Positions 7,574 to 14,967 of a DNA stretch of 51,551 nt are shown here, one piece after another. The notes beneath the pieces are model-generated. The model saw nothing but the letters and a program-made list of their open reading frames with translations. It made no database searches and was not told where the DNA came from. Source of the stretch: an uncultured Bacteroides sp. (GTDB taxonomy: Bacteria; Bacteroidota; Bacteroidia; Bacteroidales; Bacteroidaceae); assembly GCA_900766005.1 (NCBI GenBank), contig CAAFTU010000056.1, forward strand, positions 1-51,551, in the 5' to 3' direction. Both the position numbers and the translations under genes were made by a program. Position 1 is the first letter of the stretch. Each line of letters begins with the position of its first letter.

Positions 7574-8443
7574 TTATTTGATTTCTACGCCTTGAGGAGA
7601 TACTTTCACTTCGAGGTCGCGATCATTGTCCATCTCCACTTCGATGAGGTAATAGGTCGTGCCGTCAGCTTTCTCCACGTATTCAGCTTCCCTGTCAATT
7701 TCCTTACCGGGATAGGTGCGGCTGATGTACTGTTTCACAGGCTCAGGCACGGAGGTGTAGAGCATATCTGTCGTGGTCAGAGCCCATTGTCCCTGTGCGT
7801 CAAACAGGACTTCTCTCACCTGGTTTCCGTCAACGATATCCACTTCGGTGTAGCCTTTATAGATGCCGGAATCCACCTTGTCTACCTCTGCAATCTGGGC
7901 TTTGGGGTATTTCTCACTGAGCAGTTTTTTCATCGTTTCCGTGAGCGGCGTGGTCGGCAGAAAATCGTCATCGCGGTCACCGTCTACATCTTCCACACAT
8001 TTAATCAGGGCACCTGCAGGAGTGTAGTACAGGTCCATTTCTTTGTTTCCCTGCTCCACTTCAATGACGTACACGGTTTCAAAGCCGGGACGGTCGAGCT
8101 TCTTCGCTTCATCGAATTGCCAGGGAGCTGAGGCGTATTCGCTTTGGTTGAATACTGCAGCAACTGCCTGCGGAAGAACGCCTCTCGGGATGTCGGTCTC
8201 AGTAAGCCGCCAATCTCCTCCTGTGGTATACCAGGCCGATGCTTTTTGTCCGTCGTAGAACTCGGCTTTGTAGTATCCGTTTCTGGTTTCCCACTTCACA
8301 TCGGAAGCATGCGGATACTGGGCTTCGAATGTTTTTTGCAGTTCGGCGGGCACTTTCACCGTATTATCGTCGTCGTTGTCACAACTCTGGAAACAGCAGG
8401 CTGCACACAAAGCGAGCAGCAATGTAAAAATCTTTGTCTTCAT
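7574..8443 (-). CDS. PepSY-like lipoprotein, two repeats
   Basis: A secreted lipoprotein of 289 residues: signal peptide MKTKIFTLLLALCAACC with lipobox FQSC, then an acidic linker DNDDDN. Two copies of the PepSY_like fold (PF11396) follow, each opening with a 'L...F...YP.A...W' pattern (FEAQYPHASDVKWE at about 40; LSEKYPKAQIAEVDKVDSG in the second half) and ending with 'Y.IEVE' strands; a third partial unit is at the C-terminus (ISRTYPGKEID). These proteins are periplasmic or outer-membrane attached; their ligand is unknown. The start is placed at the ATG directly before the signal peptide. It lies 19 nt after another PepSY-like gene and downstream of a two-component system. Confidence 0.85.
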   Translation of the reverse strand: MKTKIFTLLLALCAACCFQSCDNDDDNTVKVPAELQKTFEAQYPHASDVKWETRNGYYKAEFYDGQKASAWYTTGGDWRLTETDIPRGVLPQAVAAVFNQSEYASAPWQFDEAKKLDRPGFETVYVIEVEQGNKEMDLYYTPAGALIKCVEDVDGDRDDDFLPTTPLTETMKKLLSEKYPKAQIAEVDKVDSGIYKGYTEVDIVDGNQVREVLFDAQGQWALTTTDMLYTSVPEPVKQYISRTYPGKEIDREAEYVEKADGTTYYLIEVEMDNDRDLEVKVSPQGVEIK

Positions 8444-8462
8444 AAGAGTCATTGTTTAAGGG

Positions 8463-8900
8463 TTACTTCTCGATGTCTATCAGTTTAAAATGTGTATCAA
8501 ATTTCAGTTCCATGCGATTGGAAAGAGCCACTTCGTAGTCCTTGTCATCACGTTCTATTTTCAGCACTTTCGTATCGGCATAAGTCTTTTTCACGTAAGT
8601 AAGAATCGGTGCGGGAATCACGCCCACGGGCACAGAACTGTGCTTGCAGTTCACTTCAGTCCAGTTGCCTTTCTTGTCGAAGTCCACCTTATCGCCATCA
8701 GTGAAAATCACTTCGTAGCTCTTCTGGAAGAAATCGCTCTCCATTTTCGACAGAGCAATCTTGCGGTCGGCAAAATGCTGCTTGATGAAAGTCTGGGCTA
8801 TCTGCGGCATCTGAGACACTTCGATGGGTTTATCGTCATCGGCACGTACCACTGTCTGCATGGTAAACAAGCATACAAGTAAGAATAATAATTTTTTCAT
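8463..8900 (-). CDS. PepSY-like periplasmic protein
   Basis: A 145-residue secreted protein: signal peptide MKKLLFLLVCLFTMQTVVRA ending at ADD, then one PepSY_like domain (IAQTFIKQHFADRKIALSKME..., '.GKVDFDKKGNWTEVNC', 'IPAPILTYVKKTYAD', 'YEVALSNRMELKFD'). No lipobox, so it is probably soluble in the periplasm. It shares the family of its downstream neighbour and of the gene at 39980. A perfect -7 box stands at 8950-8957, so the PepSY pair has its own promoter separate from the two-component genes upstream. A role in envelope stress or in tuning the sensor kinase is plausible but not shown. Confidence 0.85.
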   Translation of the reverse strand: MKKLLFLLVCLFTMQTVVRADDDKPIEVSQMPQIAQTFIKQHFADRKIALSKMESDFFQKSYEVIFTDGDKVDFDKKGNWTEVNCKHSSVPVGVIPAPILTYVKKTYADTKVLKIERDDKDYEVALSNRMELKFDTHFKLIDIEK

Positions 8901-8949
8901 AATCGTCATTTTTTAGTTAGTATTTCGTTTCAATCATTAATTTATACCG

Positions 8950-8957
8950 CAAAACTA
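8950..8957 (-). promoter_or_regulatory. -7 promoter box for the PepSY pair
   Basis: TAGTTTTG on the minus strand fits TAnnTTTG and lies 50 nt before the PepSY-like start. A perfect 10-bp palindrome, GGGAATTCCC at 8980-8989, sits just upstream where a response regulator could bind; this is a guess from position. Confidence 0.5.
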
Positions 8958-9090
8958 AGGGCGGAATCTGAAAAGATTTGGGAATTCCCGGTAATTTTAC
9001 ACTAAAAACAAGCCAAAATGAAAAAAGTTTTCTCCCAAAGCGGGTTTGTGTCTCGATCACCGCATGGTGGACACCGTGATTTGCGGTCCC

Positions 9091-10362
9091 CTACCGCCCT
9101 ATCTCAAAGCAATGCTCGCCCTCCAGATAGCGGTAGCACAAACTCAAATGCTGCATGCGGCAGATGGAGTCGGCAATGGCCAATCCCAGTCCTGTGGAGC
9201 CTTCTTTCTTGGTGCCTTGATAGAAGCGGGTGAATATATGCGCTGCATCGAGCGGATGCTGGATGCCGGTGTTGCGGAACTGGATGCTGGTGGAAGTGAT
9301 GGCGATGGAGATGTGTCCTCCGTCTACATTGTGCACAAAGGCATTTTTCAGCAGATTGGTGATGAGGGAGATGGCCAGCGATTCGTTCATGGTCAGTTCG
9401 AATGTCCCCTTCTCTTCCATGCTGACGCGGATGCACCGGTAGCTGTACACTTCTTCGTAGTCTGCGGCATACTGTCTGACAAGGGGGTTGAGCACCAGCT
9501 GCTTGGTGTCGGCAAACTGTCCGTTGTCTATCTTGGTGAGCAGCAGCAGTGATTTATTCAGTTTGGTGATATATTCCAGGGTGTGCTGGGTCTTCACCAG
9601 CTCTTCCAGCTGCGATTCGGACAAGGATTCATCTTCCATCAGCATCTCCAACCGGCCCAGGCAGATGGCCAGCGGAGTCTGTATTTCGTGAGAAGCATTG
9701 CCAATGAACTGTTTCTGCTGCTCAAACAACTGCTCCATCCGGTCGGTATACCGCACGGCCGCTTCGTTCAGCTTCTTAAATTCACTGATTTTGGTATCGT
9801 TCTGCAGCGGCTGTCCGGGTTTGCCCGTTTGCAGGCTGTCGAGCCAATGGAGCAGGACATACAGCGGACGCATGTTGCGGTAGAACAGCCACACTGAAAT
9901 CAAGATGATGCTCAGCAGCAAAGTGGCATAGAGCAGGATACTCCAGATCAGAATGGCATCTTTCAGGTCTTTCTTTTCGATGGTAGGAATGGAAACCGTG
10001 AGTTCGTGATAGCGTCCTTCACCGTCTTTGAAGAGAGTAGTCAGGATGCGGGCCGGTTCGGTTTCGCGCTTCTGCTCCAGATAAACCATGGAATCCTTAT
10101 ACTGGATATCCTTCCGGCTGCGGGCATATTCCTCGGTGACTTCTACCATATAATACTGATTGTTGGAGCCGCTTTCCTTGGAGGGAAGTTCCTCTCCAGC
10201 CAGTGCCCGGATGATGATGTCTTCCGAATAGTCTTCCAGCGAATCATCCACTTCGTCATTCACCTCATCTATCATGGTCATATAAAAGAAGGTAGCCCAT
10301 ATGCCTAAAACCAAGGTGAGGGCGATAGAAATACGAAGCAGGGTGTAATAAATCAGTTTCAT
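9091..10362 (-). CDS. Sensor histidine kinase
   Basis: A 423-residue two-component sensor. Membrane segments lie at about residues 9-30 and 138-160 and enclose an acidic periplasmic domain (DEVNDEVDDSLEDYSED). A HAMP-like linker leads to the HisKA domain with the phospho-acceptor His225 in NASHEIQTPL, then the HATPase domain with N-box (NLLKNAFVHN), a short 'FRNTG' G1 box and the G2 box GSTGLGLAIADS. It should autophosphorylate and pass the phosphate to the response regulator encoded 58 nt upstream. The 'Q' in HEIQTPL (usually R) is common in Bacteroidetes. Its output may include the PepSY-like genes directly downstream, which is inference from linkage. Confidence 0.92.
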   Translation of the reverse strand: MKLIYYTLLRISIALTLVLGIWATFFYMTMIDEVNDEVDDSLEDYSEDIIIRALAGEELPSKESGSNNQYYMVEVTEEYARSRKDIQYKDSMVYLEQKRETEPARILTTLFKDGEGRYHELTVSIPTIEKKDLKDAILIWSILLYATLLLSIILISVWLFYRNMRPLYVLLHWLDSLQTGKPGQPLQNDTKISEFKKLNEAAVRYTDRMEQLFEQQKQFIGNASHEIQTPLAICLGRLEMLMEDESLSESQLEELVKTQHTLEYITKLNKSLLLLTKIDNGQFADTKQLVLNPLVRQYAADYEEVYSYRCIRVSMEEKGTFELTMNESLAISLITNLLKNAFVHNVDGGHISIAITSTSIQFRNTGIQHPLDAAHIFTRFYQGTKKEGSTGLGLAIADSICRMQHLSLCYRYLEGEHCFEIGR

Positions 10363-10380
10363 AGGCGGTGAGAACAGTTA

Positions 10381-10437
10381 TATCATTATTGTTCGGTTAA
10401 ATCATTGTTGTTCGGTTAGGTCATTGTTGTTCGGCTA
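10381..10437. repeat. 19-bp tandem triplication at a gene end
   Basis: Three head-to-tail 19-bp units (10381-10399, 10400-10418, 10419-10437) share the core TCATTGTTGTTCGG. The last unit contains the final codons and stop of the response regulator gene, so the 3' end of the gene has been copied twice into the spacer before the kinase gene. Confidence 0.8.
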
Positions 10438-11104
10438 TCAGTTTGTATCCCAATCCGTAGACGGCCTTTATTTCGATACAGGCACCCGCATCTTTGAGTT
10501 TTTTCCGCAGGTTCTTGATCTGCGCATAAATAAAATCATAATTGTCTACCTGATCGATGTGATCGCCCCACACGGCTTCGGCCATTACATGCTTATTAAT
10601 CAGACGACCGGGACGGTTGATGAAATAGAGCAGGATATCATACTCTTTCCGGTTGAGTTCCAGTTCCTTGTCATCCACATATACGCGAAACTGGTCGGGC
10701 ACAATGCGGACGTTGCCCTGACGGATATCCAGTTCACCGGCTTGGTGATTGCGACGCAGCACACTCTTGATGCGGGCATTGAGTTCCACCAGGTGGAAAG
10801 GCTTGGGCAGATAGTCGTCTGCTCCCAGTTCCAGTCCGAGCACCTTGTCTTCGATCGAATCTTTGGCCGAAAGGATGATGACGTTTTCTCTTTTGTGAAG
10901 TGCTTTCACGCGTTCGAGCAGATCAAGTCCGCTGCCATCGGGCAGCATGATGTCCAAGAGTATGCAATCGTATTCGTAATCTTCTATCTTGCGCAAGGCT
11001 GTGTGGAAGTCGGCAGCCGTCTCTACTACATAGCGCTCCTTTTCAAGCGAACACTGAATCAATTCCCTCAAAGAGGGTTCGTCTTCTACTATTAATATCT
11101 TCAT
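10421..11104 (-). CDS. OmpR-family response regulator
   Basis: A 227-residue response regulator. The receiver domain begins MKILIVEDEPSLREL; the phospho-acceptor is Asp51 in CILLDIMLPDGSG, with the conserved acidic pair E8/D9, the Ser/Thr in VIILSAKD and Lys in DDYLPKPF. The C-terminal winged helix (LNRKEYDILLYFINRPGRLINKHVMAEAVWGD) is of the OmpR/PhoB type and binds DNA. The start at 11104 is chosen because a ribosome binding site (GAGAGGAGCC) precedes it and the receiver fold starts there; a longer frame to 11137 adds non-native residues. Cotranscribed with the sensor kinase. Confidence 0.93.
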   Translation of the reverse strand: MKILIVEDEPSLRELIQCSLEKERYVVETAADFHTALRKIEDYEYDCILLDIMLPDGSGLDLLERVKALHKRENVIILSAKDSIEDKVLGLELGADDYLPKPFHLVELNARIKSVLRRNHQAGELDIRQGNVRIVPDQFRVYVDDKELELNRKEYDILLYFINRPGRLINKHVMAEAVWGDHIDQVDNYDFIYAQIKNLRKKLKDAGACIEIKAVYGLGYKLIAEQQ

Positions 11105-11173
11105 ACTGGCTCCTCTCTGTTTTTCTTCAACATACAAAGAAAAGGCTTATTTTTGAAATAAATCTGAAATAGA

Positions 11174-11215
11174 AAGCAAAAAGGCCGAAAACTTTCATCT
11201 GTTTTCGGCCTTCCT
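11174..11215 (-). terminator. Terminator after proS
   Basis: A perfect 12-bp stem AAGGCCGAAAAC / GTTTTCGGCCTT (11181-11192 with 11201-11212), loop of 8 nt, T-rich on both sides. It ends proS transcription 62 nt after its stop codon. Confidence 0.85.
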
Positions 11216-11276
11216 TTATTGAATAGATAAACAATCGGCAGACGATAGCTATTGTATCCTCACCGGAAAGCTTATA

Positions 11277-12770
11277 TTAATAAGAACGTGCAAACAACAC
11301 GCGGCAAGCAGAGGGTTTGCCGGTAACCATACATTTACCCGGTTCCTTGTCGCCCGCAACGAGTGAATCGAACGGGATACAGCGGATAGTAGCCTTGGTT
11401 TCTTCCTTAATCTTTTCTTCTGTTTCAGGCGTACCGTCCCAGTGAGCCAGGATGAAACCGCCTTCTTCGATTTTTTCCTTGAATTCTTCGTAAGTATCAA
11501 CAGTCGTAATCTTGGAGTTGCGGTAGTCCAATGCCTTCTTGTAAATGTTGGCCTGGATCTCTTCCAGCAGATTCTGCACGTATGTCTCAATGCCGTCGCA
11601 GGTTACTGTCTCTTTTTCAAGGGTATCACGGCGCATCACTTCCATCGTGTTGTTTTCGAGGTCGCGTCCGCCCATCACCAGACGTACAGGAACACCCTTC
11701 AGCTCATAATCGGCAAACTTGAAGCCCGGACGCTTGTTGTCGGCGTTGTCATACTTCACTGAAATGCCCAATGCCTTCAGCTTAGCCACGATACCTTCTA
11801 CCTTGGCGTCAATCAGCTTCAGCTGTTCGTCGTTCTTGTAGATAGGAACAATCACCACTTGGATAGGTGCCAGATGCGGCGGCAATACCAGACCGTTATC
11901 ATCAGAGTGAGTCATGATGAGTGCACCCATCAGACGGGTAGAAACGCCCCATGATGTAGCCCATACATATTCCAGCTTGTTTTCTTTGTTGACAAACTGC
12001 ACATCAAACGCCTTGGCAAAGTTCTGTCCGAGGAAGTGAGAAGTACCGCTCTGCAAAGCCTTACCGTCTTGCATCATAGCTTCAATAGTGTAGGTATCCA
12101 GTGCGCCGGCAAAACGCTCGTTGGCCGACTTCACACCCTTAACTACCGGCACTGCCATGTATTTTTCAGCGAAGCTGCTATACACATTCAGCATCTTGAT
12201 AGCTTCTGCTTCCGCTTCTTCACGTGTAGCATGAGCTGTGTGGCCTTCCTGCCACAGGAATTCGGCTGTACGCAGGAACAAGCGGGTACGCATTTCCCAA
12301 CGGAATACGTTGGCCCATTGGTTACACAGAATAGGAAGGTCGCGGTAAGATTGAATCCAGTTCTTATACGTGTTCCAGATAATTGTTTCTGACGTAGGAC
12401 GGATAATCAGCTCTTCTTCCAGTTTCGCAGCCGGGTCTACTACCACACCTGAGCCGTCTTCTGCATTTTTCAGACGATAGTGAGTCACGACAGCACATTC
12501 TTTCGCAAAGCCTTCCACGTGTTCGGCTTCACGGCTAAGGAACGATTTCGGGATCAACAAGGGGAAATATGCGTTGACGTGTCCTGTTTCTTTAAACATA
12601 TCGTCCAACTGACGTTGCATTTTCTCCCAGATTGCGTATCCGTAAGGCTTAATCACCATACATCCGCGTACGGCAGACTGCTCTGCCAAATCAGCTTTTA
12701 CCACCAAATCGTTGTACCATTGCGAATAGTTTTCGCTACGTTTGGTAAGGTCTTTCAGTTCTTTTGCCAT
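11277..12770 (-). CDS. proS: Prolyl-tRNA synthetase
   Basis: A 497-residue class II aminoacyl-tRNA synthetase that charges tRNA-Pro. The length and the sequence type (short form without the editing insertion, with the 'archaeal/eukaryotic' C-terminal extension after the anticodon domain) match ProS of Bacteroidetes. Motif 2 is FRWEMRTRLFLRTAEFLWQEGHTAHA, and motif 3 region is seen in 'WGVSTRLMGALIMTHSDD'; the anticodon-binding domain starts at APIQVVIVPIYK. Single-gene unit: terminator directly downstream and a -7 box at 12816-12823 upstream. Confidence 0.97.
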   Translation of the reverse strand: MAKELKDLTKRSENYSQWYNDLVVKADLAEQSAVRGCMVIKPYGYAIWEKMQRQLDDMFKETGHVNAYFPLLIPKSFLSREAEHVEGFAKECAVVTHYRLKNAEDGSGVVVDPAAKLEEELIIRPTSETIIWNTYKNWIQSYRDLPILCNQWANVFRWEMRTRLFLRTAEFLWQEGHTAHATREEAEAEAIKMLNVYSSFAEKYMAVPVVKGVKSANERFAGALDTYTIEAMMQDGKALQSGTSHFLGQNFAKAFDVQFVNKENKLEYVWATSWGVSTRLMGALIMTHSDDNGLVLPPHLAPIQVVIVPIYKNDEQLKLIDAKVEGIVAKLKALGISVKYDNADNKRPGFKFADYELKGVPVRLVMGGRDLENNTMEVMRRDTLEKETVTCDGIETYVQNLLEEIQANIYKKALDYRNSKITTVDTYEEFKEKIEEGGFILAHWDGTPETEEKIKEETKATIRCIPFDSLVAGDKEPGKCMVTGKPSACRVLFARSY

Positions 12771-12815
12771 TATATCTTTTGTTTTAAAGTTTCCACTCGT
12801 TTTTTAATTAGACTG

Positions 12816-12823
12816 CAAAAATA
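12816..12823 (-). promoter_or_regulatory. -7 promoter box for proS
   Basis: TATTTTTG on the minus strand, 46 nt before the proS start, fits TAnnTTTG. The -33 element is not clear. Confidence 0.45.
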
Positions 12824-13024
12824 ACAAAAATGCATGATTCGCCCCTTATTTAAACGGAAAAATAACACAAAACGCTCCACACCGGGCCGGCACCATCGGC
12901 TATTGGGGCCTTTTTCTTCCTGCTGACGGCTCCGTAACTGGCCCCGCGGATTGTTTTGGCTGCTCATTTGTGCACAGAATGACATTTGAAAACCTTTTTT
13001 TATGGCGGTTTCAATATTAAATAC

Positions 13025-13032
13025 TATATTTG
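13025..13032 (+). promoter_or_regulatory. -7 promoter box before ECF sigma gene
   Basis: TATATTTG fits TAnnTTTG exactly. It ends only 8 nt before the ATG at 13041, so a transcript started from it would have almost no leader. No good -33 TTTG is present at the right distance (a TTTG at 12985-12988 is too far). Confidence 0.4.
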
Positions 13033-13040
13033 CCTATCAA

Positions 13041-13643
13041 ATGTACAGCGAAGCAACCATAGAACTGGACGAAGAGGCTTTTGTCAAAGCGTTCAATCGT
13101 CAGGAGCACAATGCTTATCAAACGCTTTACCGTTTGTTCTACCGTGCGCTGGTGGCCTATGCCCAGCAGCAACTGAACAAGCAAGATGAAGCGGAAGACA
13201 TTGTGCAGGAGCTCTTTGTGTCTATGTGGAAAAAAAAGACCTGCTTCACTTCGTATACGGCTCTCCGCTCCTACCTTTATCACTCGGTCAACCATGCCGT
13301 GGTCAACTGCATCAAGCATCAGCAGGTGAAGGAACGCTATGCGGAAGCCATGCAAAACGACCCTTCTCAACTGCATTTTTCATCCGACTACCGGAAGGAG
13401 GAAGTCTACCGCCAGCTCTACCTTGCTATCGACCGGCTGCCTGACAGATGCCGCGAAATTTTCCTGATGCACATGGACGGGAAAAAGAATGAAGAAATAG
13501 CCCAGATACTGCATATCTCCGTGGAAACGGTGAAGACCCAAAAGAAGCGGGCCATGCGCTTTCTGAAGAATGATCCCCAAATAAAAAATTCATACGGGCA
13601 GTGGATTTTACTGCTGCAACTTTCCTGCTCATTAACATCCTGA
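13041..13643 (+). CDS. ECF-type RNA polymerase sigma factor
   Basis: A 200-residue sigma-70 factor of the extracytoplasmic-function type. Region 2 is EEAFVKAFNRQEHNAYQTLYRLFY...EAEDIVQELFVSMWKK and region 4 is AIDRLPDRCREIFLMHMDGKKNEEIAQILHISVETVKTQKKRAMRFL, a helix-turn-helix. In Bacteroidetes such factors are freed from a FecR-type inner-membrane anti-sigma factor when the linked TonB transporter binds its ligand; the FecR and SusC genes follow directly. The start at 13041 (MYSEAT) fits the family better than the first frame codon at 13002, which would place 13 extra residues over the promoter box. Confidence 0.93.
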   Translation: MYSEATIELDEEAFVKAFNRQEHNAYQTLYRLFYRALVAYAQQQLNKQDEAEDIVQELFVSMWKKKTCFTSYTALRSYLYHSVNHAVVNCIKHQQVKERYAEAMQNDPSQLHFSSDYRKEEVYRQLYLAIDRLPDRCREIFLMHMDGKKNEEIAQILHISVETVKTQKKRAMRFLKNDPQIKNSYGQWILLLQLSCSLTS

Positions 13644-13736
13644 AGCAAAAAAAGCAGGAAAAACGTTTTTTTTACTTTTCTTGTACCTCTTTTGCACTTG
13701 TTAGTTGTCTTTTAGTTAGAATTAAGATTTTTACGA

Positions 13737-14933
13737 ATGAAGACAACAGACATAGAACAGCTGATTGCACGCAAAGTTTGGGACGACTCGCTGAGTGAAG
13801 CGGAGGAACGTGACCTGCAGGCATGGCTGGATGAGAAGGAGGAAAACCGCCAATTTTATGACGAAATAAGAAAGGAAAAGTTTGATGCTGCCGCCTATCA
13901 CCGGTACCGGCAAATTGATTCGGACAAGGCTTGGGAAGAGTTCTTGAAGGCCACCGAGCGCCCGCAGCCTTCGCTGCTCCGGCGCTGGCTGAAGTATGCC
14001 GGCATGTTTTCGGTTCCGCTCATTGCGGCTGGTATGGCCTTTTATTTCTCGCAATCGCCCCTGGCCACGGCCGACGACGGCCTGGCAGATGCCGTTGTGC
14101 CCGGAACAACGGGTGCCCTGTGGCATGACGCAAGCGGCAGCACGGTGAAACTCAACAGCCAAACGCTGCAGGAACAGCCGTATCTCATCGCAGACTCCAA
14201 CGTGGTGGCTACTGCGAAGGGAGTCATGATGAAGGTAGACAAGACTGCTGCGGCTGGCAGGGAGAACGACACGGACCAGTCGCCCCACGTACTGAAGACG
14301 CTCAGCAACGGGGAGTTCCAGATTATCCTGGAAGACGGTACCCTGGTACACCTCAACTACAACACTACGCTCCGCTTCCCCCGGCATTTCTCCAAAAAAG
14401 AACGCCTGGTATATCTCCGCGGCGAGGCTTTCTTCCAGGTGGCGAAAGACTCCGTAAGACCGTTTAAGGTGATGACCGATGAGATGGTGGTGAAGCAGTA
14501 TGGAACTTCGTTCAATGTCAACACTTACTCGCCCACTCAGACGGAGGTTGTTCTGGTGGAGGGCAGCATCGGGGTGTTGTCGAGTGCGAAGGAGTATGCC
14601 ATGCAGCCTTCCGACCGCCTTACCTTCCACAAAAACACGGCTGAAGTGGAGATTCAGCAAATTGACGTGACTCCGTATATTGCCTGGCACGAAGGCCGCT
14701 TTATTTTCAACAACGAACCGCTGAGCAGTATCATGAACACGCTTTCTCACTGGTATGACGTGGAGGTGGTGTTCGACCGTCCTGAATGGAAGCAGCTGCA
14801 TTTCACGGGCAATATGAACCGGTATGGCCAACTAGCTCCTATCCTCAGGGCTATCAGCCAGACGGTGGGACTGCGGATGGAAATAAAGAACCGTACGGTG
14901 CGCATCTCTGAAAAAGAACAAACCAATCAATAA
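13737..14933 (+). CDS. FecR-family anti-sigma factor
   Basis: A 398-residue inner-membrane anti-sigma factor. The first 80 residues are cytoplasmic and should bind the ECF sigma factor; one membrane helix lies at about 84-104 (YAGMFSVPLIAAGMAFYF); then the periplasmic FecR domain (NGEFQIILEDGTLVHLNYNTTLRFP..., GEAFFQVAKDSVRPFKV, YGTSFNVNTYSPTQTEVVLVEGSI) and a C-terminal DUF4974 domain (FIFNNEPLSSIMNTLSHWYDVEVVFD) that contacts the STN domain of the SusC partner. The gene lies 93 nt after the sigma factor and 34 nt before susC, in one operon. Confidence 0.94.
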   Translation: MKTTDIEQLIARKVWDDSLSEAEERDLQAWLDEKEENRQFYDEIRKEKFDAAAYHRYRQIDSDKAWEEFLKATERPQPSLLRRWLKYAGMFSVPLIAAGMAFYFSQSPLATADDGLADAVVPGTTGALWHDASGSTVKLNSQTLQEQPYLIADSNVVATAKGVMMKVDKTAAAGRENDTDQSPHVLKTLSNGEFQIILEDGTLVHLNYNTTLRFPRHFSKKERLVYLRGEAFFQVAKDSVRPFKVMTDEMVVKQYGTSFNVNTYSPTQTEVVLVEGSIGVLSSAKEYAMQPSDRLTFHKNTAEVEIQQIDVTPYIAWHEGRFIFNNEPLSSIMNTLSHWYDVEVVFDRPEWKQLHFTGNMNRYGQLAPILRAISQTVGLRMEIKNRTVRISEKEQTNQ

Positions 14934-14967
14934 CATATATCATTATTTAAACAAAAAAGTCTTATTT

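Noticed and set aside
7469..8131. Long plus-strand frame of 220 codons over the PepSY-like gene
   Set aside because: It is antisense to a convincing secreted-protein gene with signal peptide and known domain; the frame's own product has no recognisable pattern.
13731..14831. 366-codon minus-strand frame opposite the FecR gene
   Set aside because: Shadow of the FecR gene; composition is that of reverse-complement codons.
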